This document shows, piece by piece, positions 1-9,040 of a DNA stretch of 64,000 nt. Source of the DNA: Zanthoxylum bungeanum (taxonomy: Eukaryota; Streptophyta; Magnoliopsida; Sapindales; Rutaceae). The translations under genes were made by a program, and so were the position numbers. The stretch spans positions 1 through 64,000 of the forward strand of contig SKCR01025351.1 of assembly GCA_019454045.1 (NCBI GenBank). The letters run 5' to 3'. Position 1 is the stretch's first letter. Every line of letters starts with the position of its first letter. Below the pieces are notes generated by a model that did not search any database, was not told where the DNA came from, and saw nothing but the letters and a program-made list of their open reading frames with translations.

Positions 1-590
1 AAAGATCAAGCCTGGGATTTAATTGAAGAAATGGACAACAACAACTCCTTGTGGCCAACAGAAAGGAGCATGATTCAAAGAATTGCAGGAATTTATGAAG
101 TTGAAGCCAAAACAGCACTGAATTCCAAGCGGATGTGATTTGCAAAAATCTGGAAACTCTTAACATGAAAATTATGGTGGATCCACAAGTTCACCATTTG
201 GAGGAGCACCTGAGTTAGAATCTTTCAACCACATAAAGAAACGGTGAATATGTCAACAATTTCAACAGACTGGGAACAATCCATATTCCAACACCTACAA
301 CCCAGGGTGGAGAAATCATCCCAATCTCACATGGAGCAACAATTCAGGGCAAATGAACAACCCACCACCCGGATTCCAACAACAGAACAAAGGCCAGGAG
401 CAGGCAAATGAATCAGGAATAAAGAAGTGTTGACTCACTTGAAAAAGATAGAAGCAAAACACGACTCTCAAACAGCAAGATATGATGCTATGTTTCAATC
501 CCAAGTAGCATTAATCAAAGTCAATCAGCTTCTATTAAAGCACTGGAGAATCAAATGGACAACTGGCCAATTCTCAGAGTTACAGACCGC
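1..590 (+). pseudogene. Athila-type gag remnant
   Basis: Frame 1 from base 1 reads DQAWDLIEEMDNNNSLWPTE, then RIAGIYEVEA, the style of Athila capsid C-termini, and stops at 136-138. Around 290-400 another frame reads YNPGWRNHPNLTWSNN and then PPPGFQQQNK, the Asn/Pro-rich stretch that follows the zinc knuckle in these Gag proteins. Several frameshifts separate the pieces and the zinc knuckle itself is not visible. It is dead as a coding sequence but places the family. Confidence 0.65.
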
Positions 591-629
591 CAGGTAACCT
601 TCCTAGCACACTGAACAAATCCGAGGAAC

Positions 630-1609
630 ATGGGGAAAGAGCAGTGTCATGCCATCATGTTAAAAAGCGGTACTGAAGTCAACAAAGATGTTGGAGCCAA
701 AACAACTACTGATGAAGTTCCAAAAGAAACAAAGCACAGATGGAGGAAAAAGAAGCAAAGGAAAGGAAAAAAACAGATCACTCCACCTCCACTTTTTCCT
801 CAGCGTCTTCAGAAGAATAAACTGGACAAGCAATTTGCTCGAATCTTGGAGGTGTTCAAAAAGCTGCATATCAACATTCCATTTGCAGAAGCGTTGGAAC
901 AAATGCCCAGCTATGCCAAATTTATGAAAGACATTCTTTCACGAAAGCGGAGATTGGGAGATTATGAGACAGTAGCATTATCAGAAGAATGCAGCGCCAT
1001 CATTCAGAGAAAACTTCCTCTAAAGTTGAAAGATCCTGGCAGTTTCACTGTTCCTTGCACCATAGGAGAACATGACTTCGGTAAGGCTCTAAGTGATCTA
1101 GGTGCGAGTGTTAACTTGATGCCTTTTTCTATTTTCAGGAAACTGCAGATTGGAGAAACAATGCCCACTTCAGTCTCACTACAACTTGCTGATAGAACGC
1201 TCGTATTTCCAAGAGGCGTAGTTGAGGAGATGTGATGGTCAAGGTTGACAAATTCATTTTCCCAGCAGATTTTATTGTCCTTGATATGGAGGAAGACGCA
1301 GACGTGCAATCATCTCGGGCCAACATCCTTGACCATCTGGCTACAGGTCGAACCATTATTGATGTACAAAAAGGAGAAACTAACCATGAGGGTACAAGAC
1401 AAGAAGTAACATTCAATGTTTTCAAAGCCATGAATTTCCCAGATGATGAAAAGAATGAGGAATGTTTCAGACTTGATGTGATACATAGTACCGTTCAGAA
1501 CTCTGATGAAAGACAAAGTTCTACTGACAAACTTAAAGCATGTCAATTACTTGTGGAGCCTGAAGATAAAGCGCATTGCGTACTGAAGAAGCCCATTCTT
1601 GCACTATAA
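630..1609 (+). pseudogene. Athila-type aspartic protease region of pol, frameshifted
   Basis: One open frame runs 630-1235 and a second 1232-1609. The first has a Lys-rich linker, then PPLFPQRLQKNKLDKQFARI, the segment before protease in Athila polyproteins, then the retropepsin-like core with DLGASVNLMPFSIFRKL. A -1 frameshift near 1232 breaks it; the next frame continues with MVKVDKFIFPADFIVLDMEE, the flap and C-terminal part. After about residue 30 of the second frame the sequence is diverged and leads into a deletion that removed reverse transcriptase, RNase H and the integrase core. In an intact element this protease would process Gag-Pol inside virus-like particles. Confidence 0.7.
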
Positions 1610-1620
1610 GCAACATAAGA

Positions 1621-1957
1621 GAAAAATTTCCACCAGCTCAACGAATTGGAGGAATTTCACATACAGCCTTTTGAGGATGCCAAATTGTACAAGTGATGAG
1701 AAGTTAATGCACATACAACTGGAACTAGGGCAGAAGGTACTGTTAAACAAATCATGGGTGAAATTCTTCCCATGGAAGCCAAAATCACGGTGGTTAGGTC
1801 CATTTGTGATCACCAAGGTTTTACCAGACAGAGCCGTTGAGATACATGATCCTGACTCCAACAAAACTTTCAAGGTTAAAAACAAGCGTGTTAAGCACTA
1901 CTGGGGAGAATCATTTGAGCGACAAAAAGAAAGTGTCACACTTTCAGATCCAGCCTA
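1621..1957 (+). pseudogene. Athila-type integrase C-terminal remnant
   Basis: The reading begins QLNELEEFHIQPFEDAKLYK, then meets a stop; the next frame (1599-1958) reads LELGQKVLLNKSWVKFFPWK, then SRWLGPFVITKVLPDRAVEI and ends with KHYWGE. This is the GPF/Y-type C-terminal integrase module and conserved end of Athila pol. The catalytic D,D-35-E core is absent, so pol was internally deleted between the protease and this point. The downstream sequence with GGGAGGCAACCCATG (about 2008-2022) marks the junction between pol and the env/cargo region and is also present in element B (about 13675-13690, minus). Confidence 0.7.
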
Positions 1958-2097
1958 ACGTTTGAGAAGTCACGTCTAGCTGACGACTTTAAACTTAGTG
2001 CTCGCAGGGAGGCAACCCATGAGATTTTTTGTATATATTGTGATTTTGTGTGATTTAATTTTGTGTGTTTAGTTTTTGCAGATTAAGAAATTTCAAG

Positions 2098-2565
2098 ATG
2101 GAAGAAGCTCTCGCAAATCTTCACAAGCAATTTCCTTCTCTCCCTCAAAAATCTCTGATGAAGGTTTACAAAGCTCGTTTGGAACGAATGAGGTTACTGA
2201 TGATCATAGGTATTCCTACTGACATTCGTTGGATTATTGAAGCACGAGTCCGATTGGCAGGTGAGTTTTCTGACTCTTTTATTTCACATCTGTCTGGTTT
2301 AGGAAGGAGCACTTATGCTAAAAAGAGAAGAGCCAAAAGAATATGTGTTTGTTATAAATGTGCTCGCAAGTTTTGTAATACTCGTTGTCGTTCTTTAGGA
2401 ATGGTGTCTGATAACCGCGAAGATAAGATTAACTTCATTAGGGATGGCTTGAGTAAGGAGTCTTTGATGACATATCTAAAACTCTTGAGACGCATCCCAG
2501 TGGATGTGTGTATCACAGATTTCGTGTGTTATACGCACAATTCCAAAAGGAAAGACAACAGTTAA
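2098..2565 (+). CDS. Basic Cys-rich protein resembling carlavirus nucleic-acid-binding proteins
   Basis: This open frame of 155 aa lies in the env position of element A. I chose the ATG at 2098 because it follows a good splice acceptor (pyrimidine-rich, ending TTTTTGCAG at 2082). Residues 25-50 are hydrophobic/basic (MRLLMIIGIPTDIRWII). Residues 70-81 are a basic block (RSTYAKKRRAKR) followed by Cys at 83, 85, 88, 93 and 97. An aromatic-basic stretch, DKINFIRDG, sits at 109-117. A Tyr-Ala plus Arg/Lys block directly before a Cys finger is the hallmark of the cysteine-rich proteins of Betaflexiviridae (Carla_C4-type), which bind nucleic acid and in some viruses suppress silencing or act in the nucleus. 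The resemblance is by motif only; no alignment was run. It does not look like an Env protein: no signal peptide or transmembrane anchor is visible. Element B lacks an equivalent ORF. Confidence 0.6.
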   Translation: MEEALANLHKQFPSLPQKSLMKVYKARLERMRLLMIIGIPTDIRWIIEARVRLAGEFSDSFISHLSGLGRSTYAKKRRAKRICVCYKCARKFCNTRCRSLGMVSDNREDKINFIRDGLSKESLMTYLKLLRRIPVDVCITDFVCYTHNSKRKDNS

Positions 2566-2895
2566 GTCTCGGGAATCTGACTAAAAAAGACTATGTTTGC
2601 CAATTTATAAAAAATTGGATGGGAAGCTTGTCCCTGACGCATAGACGTCAATCAAGCCGCTATTTTTCTTGTACATTTTATATCTCTTTGTCTTTTTCTG
2701 ATAATTGTAATTTGTTTTGTTGTTTTCTTTTATTTTCTCCGACAGGATCCAAACCTTTTTGACTATCACGATTTGTTTTACTGTTTAACTAATAATTGTC
2801 ATTTGGCAGGTACTAGTGCTATTATTTTACTCACCCTTTTCAGGTGTTATAAATTCAACTCATCATTGCACTATTGAAGACATCCAGAGTAAAAC

Positions 2896-3547
2896 ATGGA
2901 AGCTACTTCAAGAAGACGAGTTGAAAACATCTGTGTGTTTTGCGGTACTAGTGTTGGTACTAAGTCACAATACGTAGAAGCAGCACATGAATTGGGTCGA
3001 GTCTTAGCTGCAAAGAATATGCACTTAGTATATGGCAGAGGTAATCTTAGACTAATAGGGATCGTTTCAAAGGCCGTACAGGAAGGATGTAGTAACGTTT
3101 TAGGAATCATCTCAAAACCCTTGACAGAGGCAAATCTTATTGGATCATCAAACGGAGAGGAACTGATCGTGCCAGGTATGTCTGAACGACTGGTAGAAAT
3201 GATTAACAAGCTGATGCTTTTATTGCTTTGCCAGGTGGCTTGGGCACATTGGAGGAAATTTTTATAGTACTATCTTGGGCGAACCTGAACATACACAAGA
3301 AACCAATTGGGCTGTTAACGTTGATGGATTTTATGATTTTCTTTGTGTGTTTCTTGATGATGCCCGAAGAAATGGGTTCGTGTCAAAACCTTTAAAAGAA
3401 CTACTCTTTACTGCCAGAACTGCTACGGATCTAATAGACCAACTCTTAGCCTATGAACCACAAGTTGACCCTATCCTTTCAAAGCTAAATTGGTCCGAGG
3501 ACGATCGTGGTAAGAGGCGTCGGATTAATCTGGATCTTAACCTTTAA
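2896..3547 (+). pseudogene. LOG-like: LOG-family cytokinin riboside 5'-monophosphate phosphoribohydrolase, frameshifted
   Basis: This is the second copy of the intact LOG gene in element B and is nearly collinear with it. The frame starts at ATG 2896 (MEATSRRRVENICVFCGTS) and runs well to about residue 104 (EMIN). There the sequence AACAAGCTGATG is one base shorter than the same stretch in B, so the PGGLGTLEE motif falls out of frame. A second one-base loss near 3310 shifts the frame again, and the end (from [17 protein letters not shown] to the stop) reads in a third frame. The glycine-rich loop also has Arg for Gly (VYGRGN, where B has IYGGGN). The C-terminus, KRRR then LDLNL, is the same as in B. 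No introns are present, unlike host plant LOG genes. A good acceptor (CACCCTTTTCAG) ends at 2843, about 50 bases before the ATG. Confidence 0.85.
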
Positions 3548-3629
3548 TTTCCTGTAGAATTTCAGCTAACCATGTATTATCTTCTAAACTATTCTTCTAC
3601 CATTTAAGACATTTGGGACAATGTCTAAT

Positions 3630-3652
3630 TTAGGTTTGGGGAAGGGAATTAG
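3630..3652 (+). other. Extra polypurine tract downstream of LOG
   Basis: TAGGTTTGGGGAAGGG sits just after the conserved phrase GACAATGTCTAATT. The same pair is found in element B at about 12458-12494 (minus). It resembles the real PPT at 4877 but is 1.25 kb upstream of the LTR. Confidence 0.5.
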
Positions 3653-4092
3653 TTGATTAATATCTTCTTTTTAGTTGTGTGTTGTTTTTATTTTTTAGTC
3701 CAAAATTTTCGAAAAATACAAAAAAATTGAAAAATTTTCAAAAATTACAAAAATTTACTTTGCGTTTTTGTGTTTTTATTTTGACTAAAAAAAAGGTGAA
3801 ATTGGTAACAGATAGCTGAGTAAGGAGTTTCCACTCCTGAGACGTATCTCAAACCTATTTCGAAACAAGTTAATTTTTGTTTATTTCATTTTAAATTATT
3901 TAATTTGTAAATTCTCCATAAAACGGACTAAAATGGATCTTCATATGCTCAGTTGACAGGTATTATCAACATACATAGTAACATACGGACATGAGCTAAA
4001 ATTGAAAAGTTTGTAATATTCAGTGCTCTAGTTTAATTGGAGGAAGCAACTCAAAAAGTGATGGAGTAAAAAAAAAAAAAAAAAAAAAACGT
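3653..4092 (+). other. Non-coding 3' UTR of element A
   Basis: AT-rich sequence without an ORF, including A/T homopolymer runs with AAAATT-type repeats at 3700-3770 and an A run at 4069-4089. It is collinear with 12040-12460 of element B, so it belongs to the element. Confidence 0.6.
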
Positions 4093-4330
4093 CTGAGATC
4101 CGAGTTATTAAGTCTGTAAGGGTGTTTTAACACCTAGTGCCCTAAAGCAAATTGGTTTGGGAGTCACTGGCCCAAAGCTCGCTACATGGATCAAAGATGC
4201 TGTAAAAATATATATATCTGAAGTCTGAGTAATTAAGTTCGTAGGGGTGTCTTAACACTTGGTGCCCTAAAGCCAACTGGTTTGGGAGCCACCGGCCCAA
4301 GTTCGTTACATAGATGGAAGGTATTGTATA
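4093..4330 (+). repeat. Tandem duplication of about 125 bp in the 3' UTR
   Basis: Two imperfect copies begin at GTCTGAGATCCGAG (about 4091) and GTCTGAGTAATTAA (about 4223). Each contains TTAACACCTAGTGCCCTAAA or its variant and TTGGTTTGGGAG. The same pair occurs on the minus strand of element B at about 11810-12030, so the duplication predates the split of the two copies. Confidence 0.7.
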
Positions 4331-4876
4331 TAAATTAAAAATATAGGAAAAAAGAAAAAAAAAATCAGGAAAAAATCAGAAAAATTATTCCATTGCTACA
4401 AAAATATGTGAATTCTGATAAAACTTCAGGACAAAAATATTATTCTCTTCTCAACTGCACTTATGATTGTTGTGGGTAAAAATGAGTTGTTTAATATTTT
4501 GTTGGCTGTGTATATGGAGAATGGTAAATATAATCGGAGAATTTACTTATTCGGTAATTTAAAAAGAAAGAAAACAACTAGTAACTTGGAGTAGAAGTTT
4601 CACCTGATTAGTCACCAACTTCTTTATTCTCTTTTCGCTTATCTTTTTGCTTTTGTGTGCATTAGTTTCACTAACTTTTTACTTTTGTAAAATTTTATGG
4701 GTATCATTGATGTAAACCCTCACGAGACTACAACTCGTCCACTAGGGAAACCTAGGGGTTTAAAGGCTTGTTGCATATGCTAAATGCAACCGTGATCCCT
4801 ACGAAGTGGCTTAATTTAATTTTAATTGTTTTTGTATTTTATTTTGTTGTTTTGCTCGAGGACTAGCAAAATGTTA

Positions 4877-4888
4877 GGTTTGGGGGTG
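4877..4888 (+). other. Polypurine tract of element A
   Basis: GTTTGGGGGTG lies directly against the LTR start TGATGAGCGG at 4889. This is the plus-strand priming site of reverse transcription; element B has the same sequence on the minus strand at 11234-11245. Confidence 0.8.
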
Positions 4889-5511
4889 TGATGAGCGGAA
4901 AATATATCAATATTTACCGCCCCTTTTACTTAATATTTTGTTTAGTTTCTCGGGTTTGATGAACGTTTTGATGTGTTATTTATTTTGCAGATAAAATAAT
5001 ATCGAATCTCAATGAAATCATTTAGGATGAAATATGGGTCAAATAAGGGCAATTATTGGACTTGATATTTTAATTTTGGAGATTGGAAACTTGAAAGGGT
5101 GTTTTTGACAAAGTTCAGTTTTGGAAATTCCAGTTTTGCACATCTGTCGTATGTTGGGCATAAATTTTTACTCCGATATCGGATTGAGCTGATTCAAGTG
5201 CCAGACTAAAGAAGACTCAAAGATCTACAACTTTGAAAGACAAAATATTTTTGAATTCTGAAGATTTAATGACCGAAATTGATGAAGCATCCAAAAGTGT
5301 GTTGTGTGTAATTATTAAAGTCATTTTCAATCATTTTCAAAGCAAAAAAATAAATTAATAAATAAATAATAAAATTATCAAATCATCACAAAAAATGATA
5401 AGCAATTAGTGGAGCAATTACTAATGGATTTGGTGGAGTAATTAGTGGAGAAATTAATAATGGATTTGGTGGAGAATTTGATGGATGATTTGATGGAGGT
5501 AAAATTTTGCC

Positions 5512-5518
5512 TATAAAT
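5512..5518 (+). promoter_or_regulatory. TATA box of the element A LTR
   Basis: TATAAATA in CCTATAAATACC, about 620 bp into the LTR, at the normal place for a plant LTR promoter. Confidence 0.6.
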
Positions 5519-5832
5519 ACCAAGCCATTTCATTTGTAAAATTCATACTTTCTTCTTTGAAATTCCTAAAGAATAAATAAGAAGATTGTATCTTGTTTGT
5601 TTATTTACAGCTTTCAGTAATTAATTTCCGCTTTCGCACTTTCTTTTCTTTATTTTTCAGTTTTTACTTTCCGCAATTTACTTTTGCGCACAATCATTTC
5701 ATTTATTTACTTTTGCAGTTTTTATTTTTCAAGCAATGATGAGGTAATTCCCCTTTGCTGGGATGAAAGGTAAAGCTTTTATTATTGCTATTTAGATTAA
5801 TCTCCCTTAATTATAATATATAAACTATTTAA

Positions 5833-5993
5833 AACTTGACTTAATGAGGATATCGCTATATTGGCCGGTTGGTAATTAATTATAAATTGGTTTTAACCTG
5901 ACTAAGTATGGATACCGCCTGATTGGTCGGTTGGTAATTAATTATTAATTTGACTTAATCAGGATACCGTCTTTATGGCTGGTTGGTAATTAT
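5833..5993 (+). repeat. Triple about 57-bp repeat in R/U5
   Basis: Three units share GGATACCG followed by a short variable part and CGGTTGGTAATTA. The same three-unit array lies in both LTRs of B (9955-10125 and 15473-15645, reverse) and, degenerate, in the solo LTR (about 23800-23900). Confidence 0.7.
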
Positions 5994-7048
5994 CACGTAA
6001 AGTTAATATATTATATTAAGAGAGATATCTAAAATAGTAGTAATAAAAGTTGATCCTCTAACCCCAATCATTTTCTTTTATTGTATTTTTACTTTATTTA
6101 ATTTCAGTAATTTACTTTTCAACAATTTACTCTTCAGCAATTTACTTTAAGTAATTTACTTTTATTTTTTTTACTTTTTACTTTTTTTTTCTTTTCAACA
6201 ATTTACTTTTCAGTATTTAATTTTCAGTATTTTACTTTATGTCTTTTATTTTATTTAAATTTTTACTACCCGTAAATATGTGTCGTAACTAAGCCAGTTA
6301 TCTGGGGTTGTGATGAAATCCAATATCACCGGTTTATAAGGGGTTAGATTATAGTTTGGGTAATATAAAGGTTTATTTATTGAGTCTTAATCTTAATGCT
6401 TTTTATTAACTGGTCATTAATAAAATTGAACTGGTAAACTTAAAATGAACTAGACATTGGGGATTTTAAGTTTAAGACCTTAGACTCAATAGCCCACGAT
6501 CTTCCTTGAGGATAGATAACCCTTTAATAGATTTCCTTACAGGATAGGAATATACCTGTCGGGCGGGGGTAGCCATAATTGGAACTTAATCTTAATGAAT
6601 CCAGGTAATTTGGTTGACATAGACATATGGTTTAATTGGGTTATACTGGATATTTTTAGTTGACCATCGGAATAGGCTTTTACATAATTTAGTGTTCCAG
6701 GTTAATAAATCAATATTTTACCCAACTGTAAGATAACCACTTCATCTTTAAAATGATATTGGAAGATTCACAACCCTGGATAGTTTTATAAATTTGAATT
6801 TTCTTCAATCTACTTTCAAGAAATTTTATTTACTTGTTTTAAGTTTTAAAGTCACCACCCACCCAATCAAACAATCAATCTATTAGATACTTGTAAACAT
6901 TTGACCTCATAAAAAATTAATAGCAAAGGTTTTAAGTCCTCGTGGTATCGATACTTTTTATACTACTCGAACGATACGTGTGTTTGCGTTATACGCGTGT
7001 GATTATGCACCGGTCATGAATCCCCTAATTATTGCATAATATTATAGT

Positions 7049-7648
7049 TGTTGATGGCTGTTTTTCGCTCTAAGGATAATATGGGGAATTAATCCCTCGA
7101 ACAAACCTTCCCCAACAATGAATTTGTTTAGTTAGTAGAGAACCAAAGAAAACTTAGCAGCAAACAAGATAAACACAGAGTTTACGTGGTTCGGCGGAGA
7201 GTGGCTCCAACCTACGTCCACGGGAGAAAGGGGTGTATTTAATCACTGCTTAGGGTCAAGATCGACTCGAGCTACAATGGGAAAATGAACACTCTTTATG
7301 TTAATACTCATCAAGTCTTACACTAGCCCGACACAATTCACTCACTAGGTCAGGTAACCGACCAACTTTCTCTCTCTATCACTAGTTTTTAAGCTCTTAA
7401 CTCTTTACAAGTTGTGGAATATAAAATTTCCTAACCCCTAAATTTGAGACTTCAATCCCTTTATATAGGCCTCTAAATCCATGATTTCACCGCCTCTGAT
7501 GCCATCTTATGTCACATTATCATCATTGTTTCCACAATTTTCCTCCACTACCCACAAATCGGCCAATTAGATTAGCCCATTCCACTGTTATTACACCGAC
7601 CTCTGCTCTGCTCTGCCACCTCTTTGCCATTGCACTGACCTATGGCAG
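7049..7648. repeat. LTR-like sequence H, left part, related to element G
   Basis: It starts TGTTGATGGCTG, like the G LTR (TGTTGACGGCTG), and keeps the same phrases in order: CTTAGCA, ACGTGGTTCGGCGGA, CCAACCTACGTCCACGG. After 7648 element C interrupts it and the sequence resumes at 26194. No internal region is seen, so a solo LTR is likely; no convincing target duplication was found. The short ORF at 7509-7694 is not supported as a gene. Confidence 0.5.
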
Positions 7649-8334
7649 TGTAACATCCCCCTCCCGGAGATGCTGCCAACAGGAAATAGGCTAACATATC
7701 CCTATGAGCCTCTAAATCTGAACATCACTACTAGTCTCATCTCAAATGTAAATCAGGCATGAGACCATTGCCCAACTCAACAACATAACATGCAACTCGA
7801 ATACTCATAACTGTATACCCAAATACACTTTTGTTTATAATTCTGTAATTGACACTTTAACTCATTACAGTGACTTATACTATACTAATGCATGCATGCA
7901 ACTTTACTTTGACTCTAACTGGACTGTAACTATGTCTGAACTCTCTCTTTGACTAGACCTGGTGGACCAAAAACTCTAGCGACTGCCATTAATATCCATC
8001 CTCTCGAGCTCGTCGTCCGGGTAACCTGCAAAACAGAAACACTAGAAGTAGGGGGTTAGATCGTTTGAACGACCTAGTGAGTGAAGTTCCAAATAGAAAT
8101 TGAAATGCTTTTTGAAAACCCACTGTTCTAAAATCAAAATCATCTCAATGAAATCATCATTTCTGAAATCTTTTTTCTTGTTTGACAATAATTCTCTTTT
8201 TAGAAAACTTTTCTGAAAACAGCTTTTGGTCTGTAAACCTCTGAAATTCTCATAAAACAGTTTTCTCTTGAAAACTATTTTATAAACCATCATTTTGAAA
8301 ACCATTTCTTTGAGTATCTGTAGAAAACCTTACG

Positions 8335-8600
8335 CATTGGGGCGTTACGTATCGTCATCCCCTCATACGCCTAATCTAGTAGTCTTGGTGAGTTACGTAT
8401 CGCCATCCCCAAGCCATTGAACTGGAGCCAGGTGTGCAAATTCATGCCATTGGGGCATTACATATCGCCGTCCCGCAATGCATGCCACTGTCTTCTCCCT
8501 GAATCTAGGTTCTAGGGGCGTTACGTATTGCCGTTCCCCTAGCCCTGAAATCTAGGATCTATGAGAGTTACGTATCGCTGTCCCCCTAGTCCTGCTCGAC
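8335..8600 (-). repeat. Array of five hairpin-like GTTACGTATCGCCGTC units
   Basis: Five imperfect units have a G-run, then GTTACGTATCGCCGTC, then a C-run, so each could fold as a small stem with TACGTA near the loop. Matching arrays occur at 24253-24505 (C 5' LTR), 51066-51228 (D 3' LTR) and 62755-62832 (D 5' LTR). Confidence 0.65.
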
Positions 8601-9035
8601 ATGTGCACATGTCATGTACGTCAATTCCAGTAACCGTCAATTCCATATCTAAGTCAAGTTACATCTGAGGTGGGTTTTTCCCTCATGCCTCTAAAACCAT
8701 GAAATCATACTTTAAAAATCATATTTTTCTAAAACATTGCTCAAAATAATTTTATTCATAAAGTATCTAAAATAAACTTGGCTAACTCCATAAGTGCATA
8801 AAAGTAAGTTTCAAGCTCAAAACTTGTAAGTAAACACATTTTAAGAAAACATTCCACTCACTGATTTTAGGATCTGGCTGGTATTCTTTTGCTTCGTCGA
8901 AGAATATTGTGGTTCATGCGATGTTATATATCGAGAACTCAATTAGAATATAAGGTGTGAATCATGTTTTGGAATTAAACTAAGTTTCTCAATTCAACAT
9001 GTCTATAAACATCACACGATGTATTATACTTGTGA

Positions 9036-9040
9036 CTTGT
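9036..9040. other. Target site duplication of element B, left
   Basis: CTTGT here and at 16780-16784 flank element B exactly. The uninterrupted paralogous site in C's other LTR (about 24925-24945) reads TACTTGCGATTTATCATAAG across the same point. Confidence 0.9.

Larger units (their letters stand above)
1..7016 (+). mobile_element. Element A: Athila-type LTR retrotransposon, 3' part, carrying LOG cargo
   Basis: Only the 3' part lies in the window; the 5' LTR and PBS are upstream. In order it holds gag debris (1-590), protease region (630-1609), integrase C-terminus (1621-1957), a Cys-rich ORF (2098-2565), a LOG pseudogene (2896-3547), a long 3' UTR with a tandem duplication, a polypurine tract (4877-4888) and a 3' LTR (4889-7016). 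Reverse transcriptase, RNase H and the integrase core are missing, so this copy cannot move by itself. The Athila call rests on the gag style, the protease motif DLGASVNLMP, the KHYWGE-type integrase end and the close match of the 3' half to element B, which has an Asp-tRNA primer site. The five bases after the LTR are TGAAT; the matching 5' duplication is outside the window. Confidence 0.8.
4889..7016 (+). repeat. 3' LTR of element A
   Basis: It begins TGATGAGCGG after the polypurine tract and ends CACCGGTCA, giving TG...CA ends like those of B (TGATGAGTGG...GCCGGTCA). The first about 130 bp and the R/U5 half match element B's LTRs. The middle of U3 does not: A has none of the CACGTG boxes of B and instead short repeats of TGGATTTGGTGGAG (about 5400-5505) before the TATA box. 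Confidence 0.85.
7649..9040 (-). repeat. 3' LTR of element C, first segment
   Basis: The lower-coordinate part of the LTR, ending where element B inserted. It contains the array of GTTACGTATCGCC-type units at about 8335-8595 and is collinear with 22346-24915 once the solo LTR there is removed. The minus-strand ORF at 8042-8305 is not supported as a gene, as the paralogous LTR has it in a different form. Confidence 0.8.

Noticed and set aside
2065..2097. Earlier start for the Cys-rich ORF
   Set aside because: The frame is open upstream but crosses a probable splice acceptor at 2082 and lacks an ATG; the ATG at 2098 is better.
2098..3547. Env glycoprotein in the env position of element A
   Set aside because: Neither ORF has a signal peptide, transmembrane anchor or furin-like site; one is LOG and the other a small basic Cys-rich protein.
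1..7016. Host LOG gene with TEs inserted around it
   Set aside because: The LOG copies lie between PBS and PPT in two elements on opposite strands with the same flanks, so they belong to the element.
8335..8600. CRISPR array from the regular GTTACGTATCGCC units
   Set aside because: Units are imperfect, spacing is irregular, they lie in plant LTRs and no cas genes exist.
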